DNA of 15,407 nucleotides from an uncultured Collinsella sp. (GTDB lineage Bacteria; Actinomycetota; Coriobacteriia; Coriobacteriales; Coriobacteriaceae): contig CAKUEZ010000048.1 of the NCBI GenBank assembly GCA_934646965.1, positions 1 to 15,407 of the forward strand, read 5' to 3'. Numbering within the stretch: the stretch's first letter is position 1; each line of letters starts with the position of its first letter. Shown here in pieces: positions 1 to 7,396 of the stretch. The notes beneath the pieces are model-generated. The model did not search any database. It had not been told where the DNA came from and was given only the letters and a program-made list of their open reading frames with translations. The position numbers and the translations under genes are program-made.

Positions 1-153
1 TGCAACGTCGACGACAACCAGGACCTGGCCATGAAGTTTGGCGTCATGAGCATCCCCACGCTGATCGTCTTTAAGAACGGCGAGGAAGTCGACCGCTCGG
101 TCGGCGCATTACCTAAGGCAAGGCTTCAGGCACTGCTGGAGAAGCATCTGTAA
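1..153 (+). CDS. trxA: Thioredoxin, C-terminal part (5' end outside window)
   Basis: The open frame enters from the left edge and stops at TAA 151-153, giving 50 residues. It shows the second half of a thioredoxin fold: the segment [19 protein letters not shown] contains the conserved cis-proline loop (SIPT) and the following beta strand, then a Gly-containing turn (SVGA) and a C-terminal helix ending in EKHL. Thioredoxins reduce protein disulfides in the cytoplasm. The CXXC active site would lie upstream of the window, so redox competence cannot be checked here. A thioredoxin-domain fusion cannot be excluded without the N-terminus, but the ending and length after the cis-Pro fit a stand-alone thioredoxin. 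A terminator follows about 110 bases downstream. Confidence 0.88.
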   Translation, partial: CNVDDNQDLAMKFGVMSIPTLIVFKNGEEVDRSVGALPKARLQALLEKHL

Positions 154-264
154 TACGCTTGTTACTTGCCTGCCGTCCATGAGCGGTTTTACACCGCTCG
201 CCGGAGTGCCGGGTGCAGGGCGCGCGACCACGGATAGTATGGTAGACACAAACAGCCCCCAGTG

Positions 265-300
265 AACGGGTGCGGGTCAGACGGACTCGCACCCGTTTTC
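265..300 (+). terminator. Intrinsic terminator downstream of thioredoxin
   Basis: A 13-bp stem, 266-278 with 284-296, has one G-T wobble, a 5-nt loop and is followed by TTTTCTT. It separates the thioredoxin gene from the nickel/hydrogenase block. The 154-264 spacer holds a 7-bp hairpin (181-199) without a T run and no other gene I can support. Confidence 0.8.
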
Positions 301-373
301 TTATGCGCCGGCGCCCAGGGCGGGCGTAGTAGAATCTGAACCACTGGATTGCCCCGTATAAAAGGAGATTCCC

Positions 374-622
374 ATGCATGACGTCGGAATGAACATGAGC
401 CAGCTCGCCATGAGCGTCAAGCAGGTCGACGACACTATCGAGCTCGCTCACGAGTGGAGCCATCAGCTGCTGCATGCGACCGAAAACTTTGACATGGAGC
501 GCATCGGCGCCAAGCTCGAGGCCGCCATGGCCGCGCTGCACGAGGCGCATGCCGCGCTCGAGGGCTACGAGGAGGCCATCGAGGCCGATCACAACTCCGT
601 CGGCTCTGTGAAGTTGGTGTAG
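374..622 (+). CDS. Small helical His/Met-containing protein upstream of nikR (unknown function)
   Basis: An 82-residue protein that I do not recognise. The start ATG 374 is set by a strong ribosome-binding site (AAAGGAG, 361-367) six bases upstream. The sequence looks all-helical and acidic, with no signal peptide or membrane segment. It has seven His residues (H2 and several in the HEWSHQLLHA and LHEAHAAL segments) and several Met residues near the N-terminus. The stop TAG (620-622) is one base before the GTG of nikR, so the two are almost certainly one transcript and may be translationally coupled. Position and His content suggest a nickel- or hydrogenase-linked role, but that is inference. 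No Cys pair is present, so it is not HypA. Confidence 0.75.
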   Translation: MHDVGMNMSQLAMSVKQVDDTIELAHEWSHQLLHATENFDMERIGAKLEAAMAALHEAHAALEGYEEAIEADHNSVGSVKLV

Positions 623-623
623 C

Positions 624-1136
624 GTGGCCGGGCACGAGCACGTGCACGACTGCGGGCACGCACATGATCATGGCGCGGGTGCCGAGGCGGGGTGCCGGTG
701 CGGTGGCTCCACCTCCGAGCTGGTCCGCTTTTCGGTCACCGCGCCCGACGACCTGCTGCGCCGCTTTGACGAGCAGATCGCGCGCCGCGGCGATGTGGCC
801 AACCGCTCCGAGGCCGTGCGCGACCTGATTCGCGCCTCGATCGCCAAGGAGCAGATGCGCACGCCCGATGAGCACGTTATCGGATCGCTCACTATGATCT
901 ACGACCACCATACCGGCGACCTGACGCGTCGCCTGGACGAGGTGCAGCACGACTACACCGACGAGATCGTCTCGACCATGCACGTGCATCTGGACCACCA
1001 CAACTGTCTGGAGATTCTGGCGCTCAAGGGTCGCGGCGAGCGCGTCTACGAGCTGGCCGACCGCCTGCTGGGCCTGCGCGGCGTTAAGCACGGCGAGCTC
1101 ACCTGCGCCGCCACCGGGCAAAGCCTAGGACTGTAG
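624..1136 (+). CDS. nikR: Nickel-responsive transcriptional regulator NikR with His/Cys-rich N-terminal tail
   Basis: 170 residues. After a 28-residue tail comes a ribbon-helix-helix DNA-binding domain (about 31-75: LVRFSVTAPDDLLRRFDEQI, then NRSEAVRDLIR) and a C-terminal ACT-like metal-binding domain. The four nickel ligands of the family align by spacing: H109, H120, H122 and C128 (E. coli H76, H87, H89, C95). The tail holds six His (4, 6, 8, 12, 14, 16) and three Cys (10, 24, 26), an uncommon extension. Start GTG 624 is the only one that keeps the domain intact and lies one base after the preceding stop, without a good ribosome-binding site of its own, so translational coupling is likely. 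NikR senses Ni(II) and controls nickel uptake or nickel-enzyme genes; its placement before hypF-C-D-E suggests control of hydrogenase maturation. I found no convincing NikR operator. Confidence 0.95.
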   Translation: MAGHEHVHDCGHAHDHGAGAEAGCRCGGSTSELVRFSVTAPDDLLRRFDEQIARRGDVANRSEAVRDLIRASIAKEQMRTPDEHVIGSLTMIYDHHTGDLTRRLDEVQHDYTDEIVSTMHVHLDHHNCLEILALKGRGERVYELADRLLGLRGVKHGELTCAATGQSLGL

Positions 1137-1154
1137 CGGGATTTCACGCAGTAC

Positions 1155-1189
1155 ACCTGCCAAAAAGGGACAGGCTTGTTTTGGCAGGT
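1155..1189. repeat. Hairpin repeat with GGGACAGG core (first of an inverted pair)
   Basis: Perfect 11-bp arms ACCTGCCAAAA (1155-1165) and TTTTGGCAGGT (1179-1189) enclose AGGGACAGGCTTG. It starts 18 bases after the nikR stop. The right arm is followed by TTTAG rather than a long T run, so termination is possible but not clear. It forms a head-to-head pair with the hairpin at 1201-1235. Confidence 0.8.
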
Positions 1190-1200
1190 TTAGAAGCTTT

Positions 1201-1235
1201 ACCGACCAAAATAAACCTGTCCCTTTTTGGTCGGT
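1201..1235. repeat. Hairpin repeat with CCTGTCCC core (second of the pair)
   Basis: Perfect 11-bp arms ACCGACCAAAA (1201-1211) and TTTTGGTCGGT (1225-1235) enclose TAAACCTGTCCCT, the reverse complement of the core of the hairpin at 1155-1189 over nine bases. Relative to that hairpin two arm positions changed on both sides, keeping perfect pairing. It ends 20 bases before the hypF start. A 24-base stretch (1207-1230) is identical to 10698-10721. Confidence 0.8.
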
Positions 1236-1254
1236 TTTGACGAGGGAGAGCCGC

Positions 1255-3945
1255 ATGCGGCATGTGCATATTCATGTGATGGGCATTGTGCAGGGCGTTG
1301 GCATGCGGCCGTTTGTGTATCGCGAGGCCATGGTGCATGGTATTTGCGGCTGGGTGCTCAATGCGGGCGACGGCGTGCATATCGAGGCGCATGCTTCGGG
1401 CGCGGCCATCAGCAGCTTTGTCGTCGCGCTGTCCGAGCATGCGCCTGCGGCTGCCCGCGTGGAGCGCGTTTACGTTGCGGATTTGGAGTCTGGGACCTGG
1501 GATGTCGCCGATGAACAGGGCTTTTACATCGTGGCGTCGCAGGACCAGACCGCGCATACAACGCTCATCTCCCCCGATATCGCCACCTGTAACGACTGCC
1601 TGCGCGAACTGTTCGACCCCGCCGACCGACGCTATCACTACCCCTTTATCAACTGCACCAACTGCGGGCCGCGCTTTACCATCATCCGCTCGCTGCCCTA
1701 TGACCGAGCGGCCACCTCGATGGATCGCTTTCCCATGTGTCCCACGTGCGCCGCGGAGTATGGCGACCCGCTCGACCGGCGCTTTCATGCGCAGCCCGAC
1801 GCCTGCTTTGATTGCGGACCGCATATTACGTGGCGTGAGGCGAACGCGTCGGATGGCACGGGGCTCGAGGGCCCGGGCGCGACGCCGGCTGTCGGCGACA
1901 CACGCGAGGCCAGCGATGCCATCATTGAGCGCTGTGTTGAGCTGCTGGCCAACGGCGGCATCGTCGCCATCAAAGGCCTGGGCGGATTTCATCTAGCTTG
2001 TGACGCCGCGAACAGGCAGGCCGTGGCCGAGCTGCGCCGTCGCAAGCGTCGCAGCAACAAGCCGCTTGCCGTCATGGTGCGCAGCCTTACCGATGCTGAG
2101 CGCCTATGCCACGTCGATGATACCGAGCGCGACGTGCTAACCGGCAGTACCCGCCCCATCGTGCTGCTGCGCCGGCGCGCCATTAACGGAAACGACGGCA
2201 GCTCTCCTGACGCTCCCGCGCTCGCACCGTCCGTTGCACACGACCTGCCCGAGCTCGGCGTCATGCTCCCCTATACCCCGCTTCAGCATCTACTGCTTGC
2301 CGCAGCGGAAGCCCGAGACATGCACGCGCTTGTCATGACCAGCGGAAACCTGAGCGAAGAGCCCATCGAGACCGACGACGATCTTGCCTGGGAGCACCTT
2401 GTTACCGCCGGCATCGCCGACGCGCTGCTCGGCAACGACCGCGCGATCCTCTCGCGCTACGACGACTCCGTGGTGCGTGTGGTCGATGGGACCACCATGC
2501 CTGTGCGCCGCGCCCGCGGATATGCGCCACAGCCGTTGCCGCTGCCGACGCTCGCCGGCGCCGCGCCCTCCGTGCTCGCCTGCGGGCCGCAGCAAAAGGC
2601 CACGATCGCACTCACGCGTGAGGACGCGAGCGGAGCGTCGGCCTGTTTTGTGTCGCAGCATATTGGAGACGTCGAGAACGGCGCGACCTTCGACGCCTGG
2701 AATGCGGCGCGCACACGCCTGGAAGACCTTTTTGACCTGGCGCCCGCCGCCTTGGCCTGCGATCTACACCCCAGCTATCTATCAAGCCAGTGGGCACGCG
2801 AGCAGGCGCGGGAGCGCAATCTGCCGCTTGTCGAAGTCCAGCATCATCACGCACACATCGCGAGCGTAATGGCCGAGGCCATCGCTGCGGGCCAGCTTGC
2901 GCCCAACGAGCGTGTCCTGGGCATTGCCTTTGATGGCACGGGCGCTGGCACCGACGGGACCATTTGGGGCGGCGAGTTTCTTGTCGTCGGCCTTGCCGAT
3001 TTTGAGCGCGCCGCGCACCTACGTGCCTGGCCGCTGCCCGGCGGTGCTGCATCCGTGCGCGATGCCCGTCGCAACGCTTTTGCCCTGCTCGGCGAACTCG
3101 GCCTGCTCGAACACCCGGGCGCCGCAGGGCTCTTGGGTAGCCTCGATGAGCAGAACCGTAGCGTGACGGCCACGATGATCGAGCGGAACATCAACAGCCC
3201 GCGCACGAGTAGCATGGGCCGCCTGTTTGACGCCGCAGCAGCGCTTCTGGGCATCTGCGGGCAGGCAACCTACGAGGGCGAGCCCGCCATAGAACTCGAA
3301 GCCGCCGCTTGGCGTGCACTCGACGGTGAAATTGCCGGTTTTGGCGGCGATGGGGCCGGCTTTTCCGCAACCGACCCATCATGGGTGGACAGTTTGTTCA
3401 AATACGTATTAACTACAAACCCCCTAATCAGCGCTTTTGGTTCAACTTTGGCCAAAAATGACTCTCCAGACGCCCTGTTTGCGGCAAATATGAACGCCGG
3501 ATACCCCAAATCGGCCCATTTGAGGTCCACGCAGATGACTTTTGCCACCCAAAGCCGACCTAAAAAATACGTATCTGAACTAACTGTCCAGGCGACCCCG
3601 GACGACCCCTTCATCCTAGATCCAAACCCGCTTTTTGAGGCACTTTTGGGTGGAATCGAGGCCGGCGCACCGGCCGACAGGCTTGCGCTCGACTTCCATA
3701 TCGCCATCGCGCGCGCATCGGCCCGCATCGCAAGCGAAATCTGCATCCGTGAAGGCATCGACACCGTCGCGCTCTCGGGCGGCGTGTTCATGAACCGGCT
3801 TCTGTTCCAGCTTCTCACCCGCGAGCTCAAGAACGCAGGCCTTACTGTTTTGGCCCCTCATTCCGTGCCCGTCAACGACGGCTGCATCGCCTACGGTCAG
3901 GCGGCAGTCGCGCGCGCTCGACTCGCGCGGGTCGCATCGCAGTAG
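1255..3945 (+). CDS. hypF: Carbamoyltransferase HypF (hydrogenase maturation), with in-frame insertion
   Basis: 896 residues from ATG 1255, preceded by GAGGGAG at 1242-1248; an in-frame TTG at 1237 is less likely. HypF uses carbamoyl phosphate and ATP to carbamoylate the C-terminal Cys of HypE, the first step toward the cyanide ligands of [NiFe]-hydrogenase. Domains in order: acylphosphatase-like (about 1-92, GIVQGVGMRPF with R18 and N36); a zinc-finger region with four CX2C pairs (C112/115, C134/137, C162/165, C184/187); a YrdC-like domain (about 220-430, GGIVAIKGLGGFHLACD); and a Kae1-like domain with HHHAH (530-534), FDGTGAGTDGTIWGGEF and, near the end, ALSGGVFMNRLL. Most HypF proteins are about 750-800 residues; part of the excess is residues 711-779, encoded by a palindromic element (3386-3590). 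Catalytic motifs on both sides are intact, so activity is plausible but unproven. Confidence 0.96.
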   Translation: MRHVHIHVMGIVQGVGMRPFVYREAMVHGICGWVLNAGDGVHIEAHASGAAISSFVVALSEHAPAAARVERVYVADLESGTWDVADEQGFYIVASQDQTAHTTLISPDIATCNDCLRELFDPADRRYHYPFINCTNCGPRFTIIRSLPYDRAATSMDRFPMCPTCAAEYGDPLDRRFHAQPDACFDCGPHITWREANASDGTGLEGPGATPAVGDTREASDAIIERCVELLANGGIVAIKGLGGFHLACDAANRQAVAELRRRKRRSNKPLAVMVRSLTDAERLCHVDDTERDVLTGSTRPIVLLRRRAINGNDGSSPDAPALAPSVAHDLPELGVMLPYTPLQHLLLAAAEARDMHALVMTSGNLSEEPIETDDDLAWEHLVTAGIADALLGNDRAILSRYDDSVVRVVDGTTMPVRRARGYAPQPLPLPTLAGAAPSVLACGPQQKATIALTREDASGASACFVSQHIGDVENGATFDAWNAARTRLEDLFDLAPAALACDLHPSYLSSQWAREQARERNLPLVEVQHHHAHIASVMAEAIAAGQLAPNERVLGIAFDGTGAGTDGTIWGGEFLVVGLADFERAAHLRAWPLPGGAASVRDARRNAFALLGELGLLEHPGAAGLLGSLDEQNRSVTATMIERNINSPRTSSMGRLFDAAAALLGICGQATYEGEPAIELEAAAWRALDGEIAGFGGDGAGFSATDPSWVDSLFKYVLTTNPLISAFGSTLAKNDSPDALFAANMNAGYPKSAHLRSTQMTFATQSRPKKYVSELTVQATPDDPFILDPNPLFEALLGGIEAGAPADRLALDFHIAIARASARIASEICIREGIDTVALSGGVFMNRLLFQLLTRELKNAGLTVLAPHSVPVNDGCIAYGQAAVARARLARVASQ
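3386..3590. mobile_element. Palindrome-ended, non-autonomous element inserted in frame in hypF
   Basis: The ends are inverted repeats: TGGACAG... at 3386 and ...CTGTCCA at 3590. The first 25-26 bases match the reverse complement of the last 25-26 with two or three mismatches; both carry AATACGTAT. The element is 205 bp and is flanked on each side by GG, so one target copy plus element is 207 bp, exactly 69 codons, and the frame is kept. G+C is about 46% by my count, lower than the surrounding gene, with codons such as TTA, CTA and ACA. The encoded segment (residues 711-779) has no counterpart in the linker of E. coli HypF as I recall it; removing it rejoins SW with ATPDDPF smoothly. It has no transposase frame, so it behaves like a MITE or a Rickettsia-type protein-coding palindromic element. 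Confidence 0.75.
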
Positions 3946-4068
3946 CTCGCCTGCACGCCGCCGTCTCACAGGCGTAACGCGTTTGCCCGCAACCCCCTTC
4001 GAGCGCTACCATCAAGCGATAGATTATTGTGCGCCCATCCAGCGCAAAGCGTATAAAAGGGGAACATT

Positions 4069-4329
4069 ATGTGCCTTGCCGTTCCCGGTAAAGTGATCAA
4101 ACGCGACGACGACCTAAAGGCGACCGTCGACATGATGGGCATCGAGCGTCCGGTATCGTTGAGGCTCGTGCCGACGGCGCAGGTGGGAGACTATGTTCTC
4201 GTGCATGCCGGCTTTGGCATCCAGATTGTTGACGAGCAGGAAGCTCAAGAGACACTCGACCTGGTCAACACCATGACCGAGTTGGTCGAGGAGGACCAGC
4301 TGGCCACCGACCCGGCCGAGGCATACTAG
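4069..4329 (+). CDS. hypC: Hydrogenase assembly chaperone HypC
   Basis: 86 residues beginning MCLAVPGKV, the signature N-terminus of HypC/HupF; Cys2, exposed after removal of the initiator Met, binds the Fe(CN)2CO scaffold and the hydrogenase large-subunit precursor. The OB-like body (VDMMGIERPVSLRLVP, QVGDYVLVHAGFGIQIVDE) is typical, and the helical acidic tail is of usual length. Start ATG 4069 has an AAAAGGGG ribosome-binding site at 4055-4062. The stop TAG shares its last base with the GTG start of hypD, so the two are translationally coupled, consistent with the HypC-HypD complex. The 123-base gap after hypF probably holds a promoter or processing site; only weak -35/-10-like hexamers (3998-4003 and 4020-4025) are visible. 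Confidence 0.97.
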   Translation: MCLAVPGKVIKRDDDLKATVDMMGIERPVSLRLVPTAQVGDYVLVHAGFGIQIVDEQEAQETLDLVNTMTELVEEDQLATDPAEAY

Positions 4330-5441
4330 TGGCGGCGGCACAGACGGTTCACTCCGGCATCGACTTTTCGGCATTTCGCGACCCCAAGCTGGCCCGCGAG
4401 CTCATCGAGCGCATTCACGAGCTTGTCGGCGATCGCACCATCAACCTTATGGAAGTCTGCGGCACGCACACCGTGAGCATCGGCCGTTATGGCTTTCGCT
4501 CCATTATGCCGGCGGGGCTCAAGCTGCTGAGCGGCCCGGGCTGTCCGGTCTGCGTCACCGCGAACCGCGACATCGACCATGCAATCGCACTCGCCAAGAT
4601 GGACGATGCCATCATCACCACGTTTGGCGACATGATGCGCGTTCCCGGGTCGTCCACCTCGCTTGCCGCGCAAAAGGCAGCCGGACGCGACATCCGCATC
4701 GTCTACTCCCCGCTCGACGCGCTCGATATTGCCGAGCACAACCCCGACCGCCCGGTCATCTTTATGGGCGTTGGCTTTGAGACCACGACGCCCACCATCG
4801 CTGCCGCCATCCTGGAGGCAGATGCGCGCGGACTCCAGAACTTCTCGGTCTATTGTGCCCACAAGACCACGCCGCCGGCGCTGCGCGCAATCGCCAACGA
4901 CCCCGAGACGACCATCGACGGCTTTATCCTGCCGGGTCACGTCGCCACCATCACGGGCGTGGCGCCCTTTGGCTTTTTGGTCGACGAGTTTAAGACGCCG
5001 GGCGTGGTTACCGGGTTTGAGCCGGTCGATATCCTGCAGGGCATCTGCATGCTGGTCCAGATGGTTATTGAGGGCCGGCCAACAATCGATAACGCCTACC
5101 GCCGCGGCGTCAATGCGGACGGCAACCCCGTGGCGCGCCAGCTGGTCGAGCAGGTATTTGAGCCGTGCGACACCACGTGGCGCGGGCTGGGACCGATTAC
5201 CGCTTCGGGCCTTTCCATCCGCCCCGAGTTCGCGCGCTTTGACGCCGGCGCCCGCTATAACGTGCCGATCGAACCGACGGTCGAGCCGCGCGGATGTCGC
5301 TGCGGCGACGTGCTGCGCGGAGCCATTACGCCCAGCGACTGCCCGCTCTTTGGGCACGCGTGCACGCCCGAGCATCCCGTCGGCCCGTGCATGGTGAGCT
5401 CGGAGGGCAGCTGCGCGGCGTACTACCGTTATCACGGCTAG
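4329..5441 (+). CDS. hypD: Hydrogenase formation protein HypD
   Basis: 370 residues, close to the family norm. HypD is the iron-sulfur scaffold on which, with HypC, the Fe(CN)2CO unit of [NiFe]-hydrogenase is assembled. Visible family motifs: MEVCGTHT with C44; GPGCPVCVT with C72 and C75; TTFGDMMRVPG; GFETTTPT; PGHVATITG; and the C-terminal cysteine cluster RGCRCGDVLRG / DCPLFGHACTPEHPVGPCMVSSEGSCAAYYRY that holds the [4Fe-4S] cluster. The GTG start at 4329 overlaps the hypC stop by one base; this start includes a slightly Ala-rich N-terminus and is the only one consistent with coupling. The opposite strand is also open across the whole gene, which is a codon-bias shadow. Confidence 0.97.
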   Translation: MAAAQTVHSGIDFSAFRDPKLARELIERIHELVGDRTINLMEVCGTHTVSIGRYGFRSIMPAGLKLLSGPGCPVCVTANRDIDHAIALAKMDDAIITTFGDMMRVPGSSTSLAAQKAAGRDIRIVYSPLDALDIAEHNPDRPVIFMGVGFETTTPTIAAAILEADARGLQNFSVYCAHKTTPPALRAIANDPETTIDGFILPGHVATITGVAPFGFLVDEFKTPGVVTGFEPVDILQGICMLVQMVIEGRPTIDNAYRRGVNADGNPVARQLVEQVFEPCDTTWRGLGPITASGLSIRPEFARFDAGARYNVPIEPTVEPRGCRCGDVLRGAITPSDCPLFGHACTPEHPVGPCMVSSEGSCAAYYRYHG

Positions 5442-5470
5442 CCCGAACATCCCCGATTGGAGTTTTCGAT

Positions 5471-6505
5471 ATGTCCCATAGCGTCACCGATAGCACTGTC
5501 CTGCTGGGCCACGGCTCCGGCGGGCAGATGATGAAACGCATTATCGACGAGGTCTTTCTGGACGCCTTTGGGTCGCCCGAGCTGCTTGCGGGCAACGATG
5601 CCGGCGTTGCCGCCCTGCCTGCTAGCGGGCGCATCGCCATGTCGACCGATAGCTTTGTGGTAACACCGCAGTTCTTTCCCGGCGGCAACATCGGCAGGCT
5701 CGCCGTGTGCGGAACCGTCAACGACGTCGCGACCTCGGGTGCCAACGTGCGCTACCTATCATGCGGCTTCATCCTCGAAGAAGGCTATCCCATGGACAAG
5801 CTGCGCCAGATTGTGCAGACCATGGCCGAGACGGCGCGCGAGGCAGGCGTGGCGATCATCACCGGCGACACCAAAGTGGTCGAGCGCGGCGGGGCCGACG
5901 GCGTCTACATCAATACCGCAGGCGTGGGCGAGGTACCCGCGGGCGTGGCGCTCAGCGGTGCAAACTGCCAGCCCGGCGACGTCATCCTGGTCTCGGGCAC
6001 GCTGGGCGACCACGGTATCGCCATCATGAGCCAGCGCGAGGGCCTGACGTTTTCAAGCAACATCGAGAGCGACGCCGCGCCGCTCAACCGCCTGATTGCC
6101 GACGTGCTGGCCGCCGCCCCTAACACGCGATGCTTCCGCGACCCCACGCGTGGCGGTCTGGCATCCACACTCAACGAGTTTGCGCAAGCCAGCGGCGTTG
6201 CCATGGAAATTGACGAGGACGCCGTACCCGTGCGCCCCGACGTGCAGGCCGCCTGCGAGATGCTCGGCTACGACGTGCTGCAGGTGGCAAACGAGGGCAA
6301 GATGGTCGCCGTGGTGCCCGCCGAACAGGCTGACGCGGCGCTGGCGGCCATGCGCGCCGCCCGCTACGGCGAGAATGCCGCCATCATCGGGCGCGTGTTA
6401 CCGATTGCCGAAGACGCTCGCCCCGCCGTGCGTGTGCGCACCGGCTGGGGCTCGACCCGTATCCTCGATATGCTCGTGGGAGAGCAGCTGCCGAGGATTT
6501 GCTAG
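5471..6505 (+). CDS. hypE: Hydrogenase maturation factor HypE (carbamoyl dehydratase)
   Basis: 344 residues from ATG 5471, chosen because TTGGAG (5458-5463) precedes it and the protein then begins, as in the family, shortly before LLGHGSGGQMMKRIIDE; the frame is open further upstream but that part overlaps hypD and is not HypE-like. HypE is an AIRS/PurM-fold ATPase that dehydrates the HypF-added carbamoyl group to a thiocyanate on its C-terminal Cys. Seen here: NDAGVAALP and STDSFVVTPQFFPGGNIGRL (ATP/substrate region), TGDTKVVERG, DPTRGGLASTLNE, and the invariant terminus PRIC with Cys344 as last residue. The gap to hypD is 29 bases, so it is the end of the hypCDE transcript. No clear terminator follows. 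Confidence 0.97.
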   Translation: MSHSVTDSTVLLGHGSGGQMMKRIIDEVFLDAFGSPELLAGNDAGVAALPASGRIAMSTDSFVVTPQFFPGGNIGRLAVCGTVNDVATSGANVRYLSCGFILEEGYPMDKLRQIVQTMAETAREAGVAIITGDTKVVERGGADGVYINTAGVGEVPAGVALSGANCQPGDVILVSGTLGDHGIAIMSQREGLTFSSNIESDAAPLNRLIADVLAAAPNTRCFRDPTRGGLASTLNEFAQASGVAMEIDEDAVPVRPDVQAACEMLGYDVLQVANEGKMVAVVPAEQADAALAAMRAARYGENAAIIGRVLPIAEDARPAVRVRTGWGSTRILDMLVGEQLPRIC

Positions 6506-6631
6506 CGGCAAAGGCCTGCAGCCGCCGCAGCGCAGCTTAAGGTTGTTACAGATATTCAGATTCCAGGCACGCCCGACGCGCAAGGCCAGTATCATGGGGT
6601 GCGCTTTACAACTCAAACGGCAGGAGCACCC

Positions 6632-7300
6632 ATGGCAGCAGCGTTTTCCCATGTGATTTTTGACCTGGACGGCACCATCCTCAACACGCTCGAGGACCTG
6701 GCGGCAGCCGGCAACCATACCTGCGAGATGCACGGCTGGCCCACGTTTGCCGTGGACGAGTACCGCTACAAGGTGGGAAACGGCATGCTCAAGCTGGTCG
6801 AGCGTTTTATGCCCGCCGAGTATGCGGGCGACGGTCGCATGTTCGAGCAGACGCTTGCCGAGTTTAGGGCATATTACGGCAAGCACAAGGAAGACCACAC
6901 CGCCCCCTATGCCGGCACGATCGAGATGCTCGACCGCCTGCTCGCCGCGGGCGTTCAGCTTGCCGTGCTCACCAACAAGGACCATATTTCGGCCGCCCCG
7001 CTGATCGAGAAGTACTTTGGCCCCAACCGTTTTACGTTGGTGCAGGGGCGTGTCGACGCGTTTCCGCCCAAGCCCGAGGCACCCGTCACGTTGCATGTGA
7101 TGGCGGAGCTGGGTGCCGACCCGGCAACCACGCTCTACGTGGGCGATTCGAATGTCGATGTTTTGACTGGCCACAACGCCGGCCTCAAGAGCGCAGGCGT
7201 AACCTGGGGCTTCCGCGGCCGAGCAGAGCTTGAGGCGGCCGGCGCCGACTACATGGTGGACACCCAAGAAGAGCTCGCAGCGCTGATCCTGGGCGAGTAA
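6632..7300 (+). CDS. HAD-superfamily phosphatase, phosphoglycolate phosphatase-like
   Basis: 222 residues from ATG 6632, preceded by CAGGAG (6621-6626); a GTG at 6599 would add 11 residues of poor family fit. HAD subfamily IA motifs are complete: motif I FDLDGTILNT with nucleophile D11 and acid/base D13; motif II LTNKD with T114; motif III Lys in PPKPEA (K147); motif IV YVGDSNVD with D172 and D176. A helical cap domain lies between motifs I and II (about 20-85). Such enzymes dephosphorylate small metabolites, for example 2-phosphoglycolate, or pyrophosphate in PpaX-like proteins; the substrate cannot be told from sequence. It lies 126 bases after hypE and probably has its own transcript, ended by the long hairpin at 7318-7384. 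Confidence 0.9.
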   Translation: MAAAFSHVIFDLDGTILNTLEDLAAAGNHTCEMHGWPTFAVDEYRYKVGNGMLKLVERFMPAEYAGDGRMFEQTLAEFRAYYGKHKEDHTAPYAGTIEMLDRLLAAGVQLAVLTNKDHISAAPLIEKYFGPNRFTLVQGRVDAFPPKPEAPVTLHVMAELGADPATTLYVGDSNVDVLTGHNAGLKSAGVTWGFRGRAELEAAGADYMVDTQEELAALILGE

Positions 7301-7317
7301 CCGACCGCCCAATAAGA

Positions 7318-7384
7318 AGTTGCGGTGAAATAGGGACTGTTTGGGCAGGCTAGGCCGCCCATCAGTCCCTATTTCACCGCAACT
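7318..7384. repeat. Long perfect hairpin with GGGACTG core, probably also terminator
   Basis: Two perfect 22-base arms, 7318-7339 and 7363-7384, each hold TAGGGACTG or its complement, with a 23-base loop that itself contains GGGC/GCCC. It begins 18 bases after the phosphatase stop. No run of T follows on either strand, so it may act as a 3'-end stabiliser or repeat rather than a classical terminator. Confidence 0.8.
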
Positions 7385-7396
7385 CATATTCCCACG

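Noticed and set aside
181..199. Seven-bp hairpin shortly after thioredoxin
   Set aside because: No T run follows; the hairpin at 265-300 is the better terminator.
154..373. NikR operator search upstream of the 82-residue gene and nikR
   Set aside because: Only a single GTATGG-like half site (238-243) is visible, without a partner at the expected spacing.
3386..3590. hypF considered a pseudogene because of the insertion
   Set aside because: The frame stays open and all downstream motifs, including SGGVFMNR, are intact; activity is unproven but disruption is not shown.
4326..5450. Long open frame antisense to all of hypD (374 codons)
   Set aside because: High-G+C codon bias leaves the opposite strand open; the product has no recognisable motif and hypD is certain.
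5294..5470. N-terminal extension of HypE into hypD
   Set aside because: It would overlap hypD by about 150 bases, lacks family similarity, and ATG 5471 has a ribosome-binding site and a normal HypE start.
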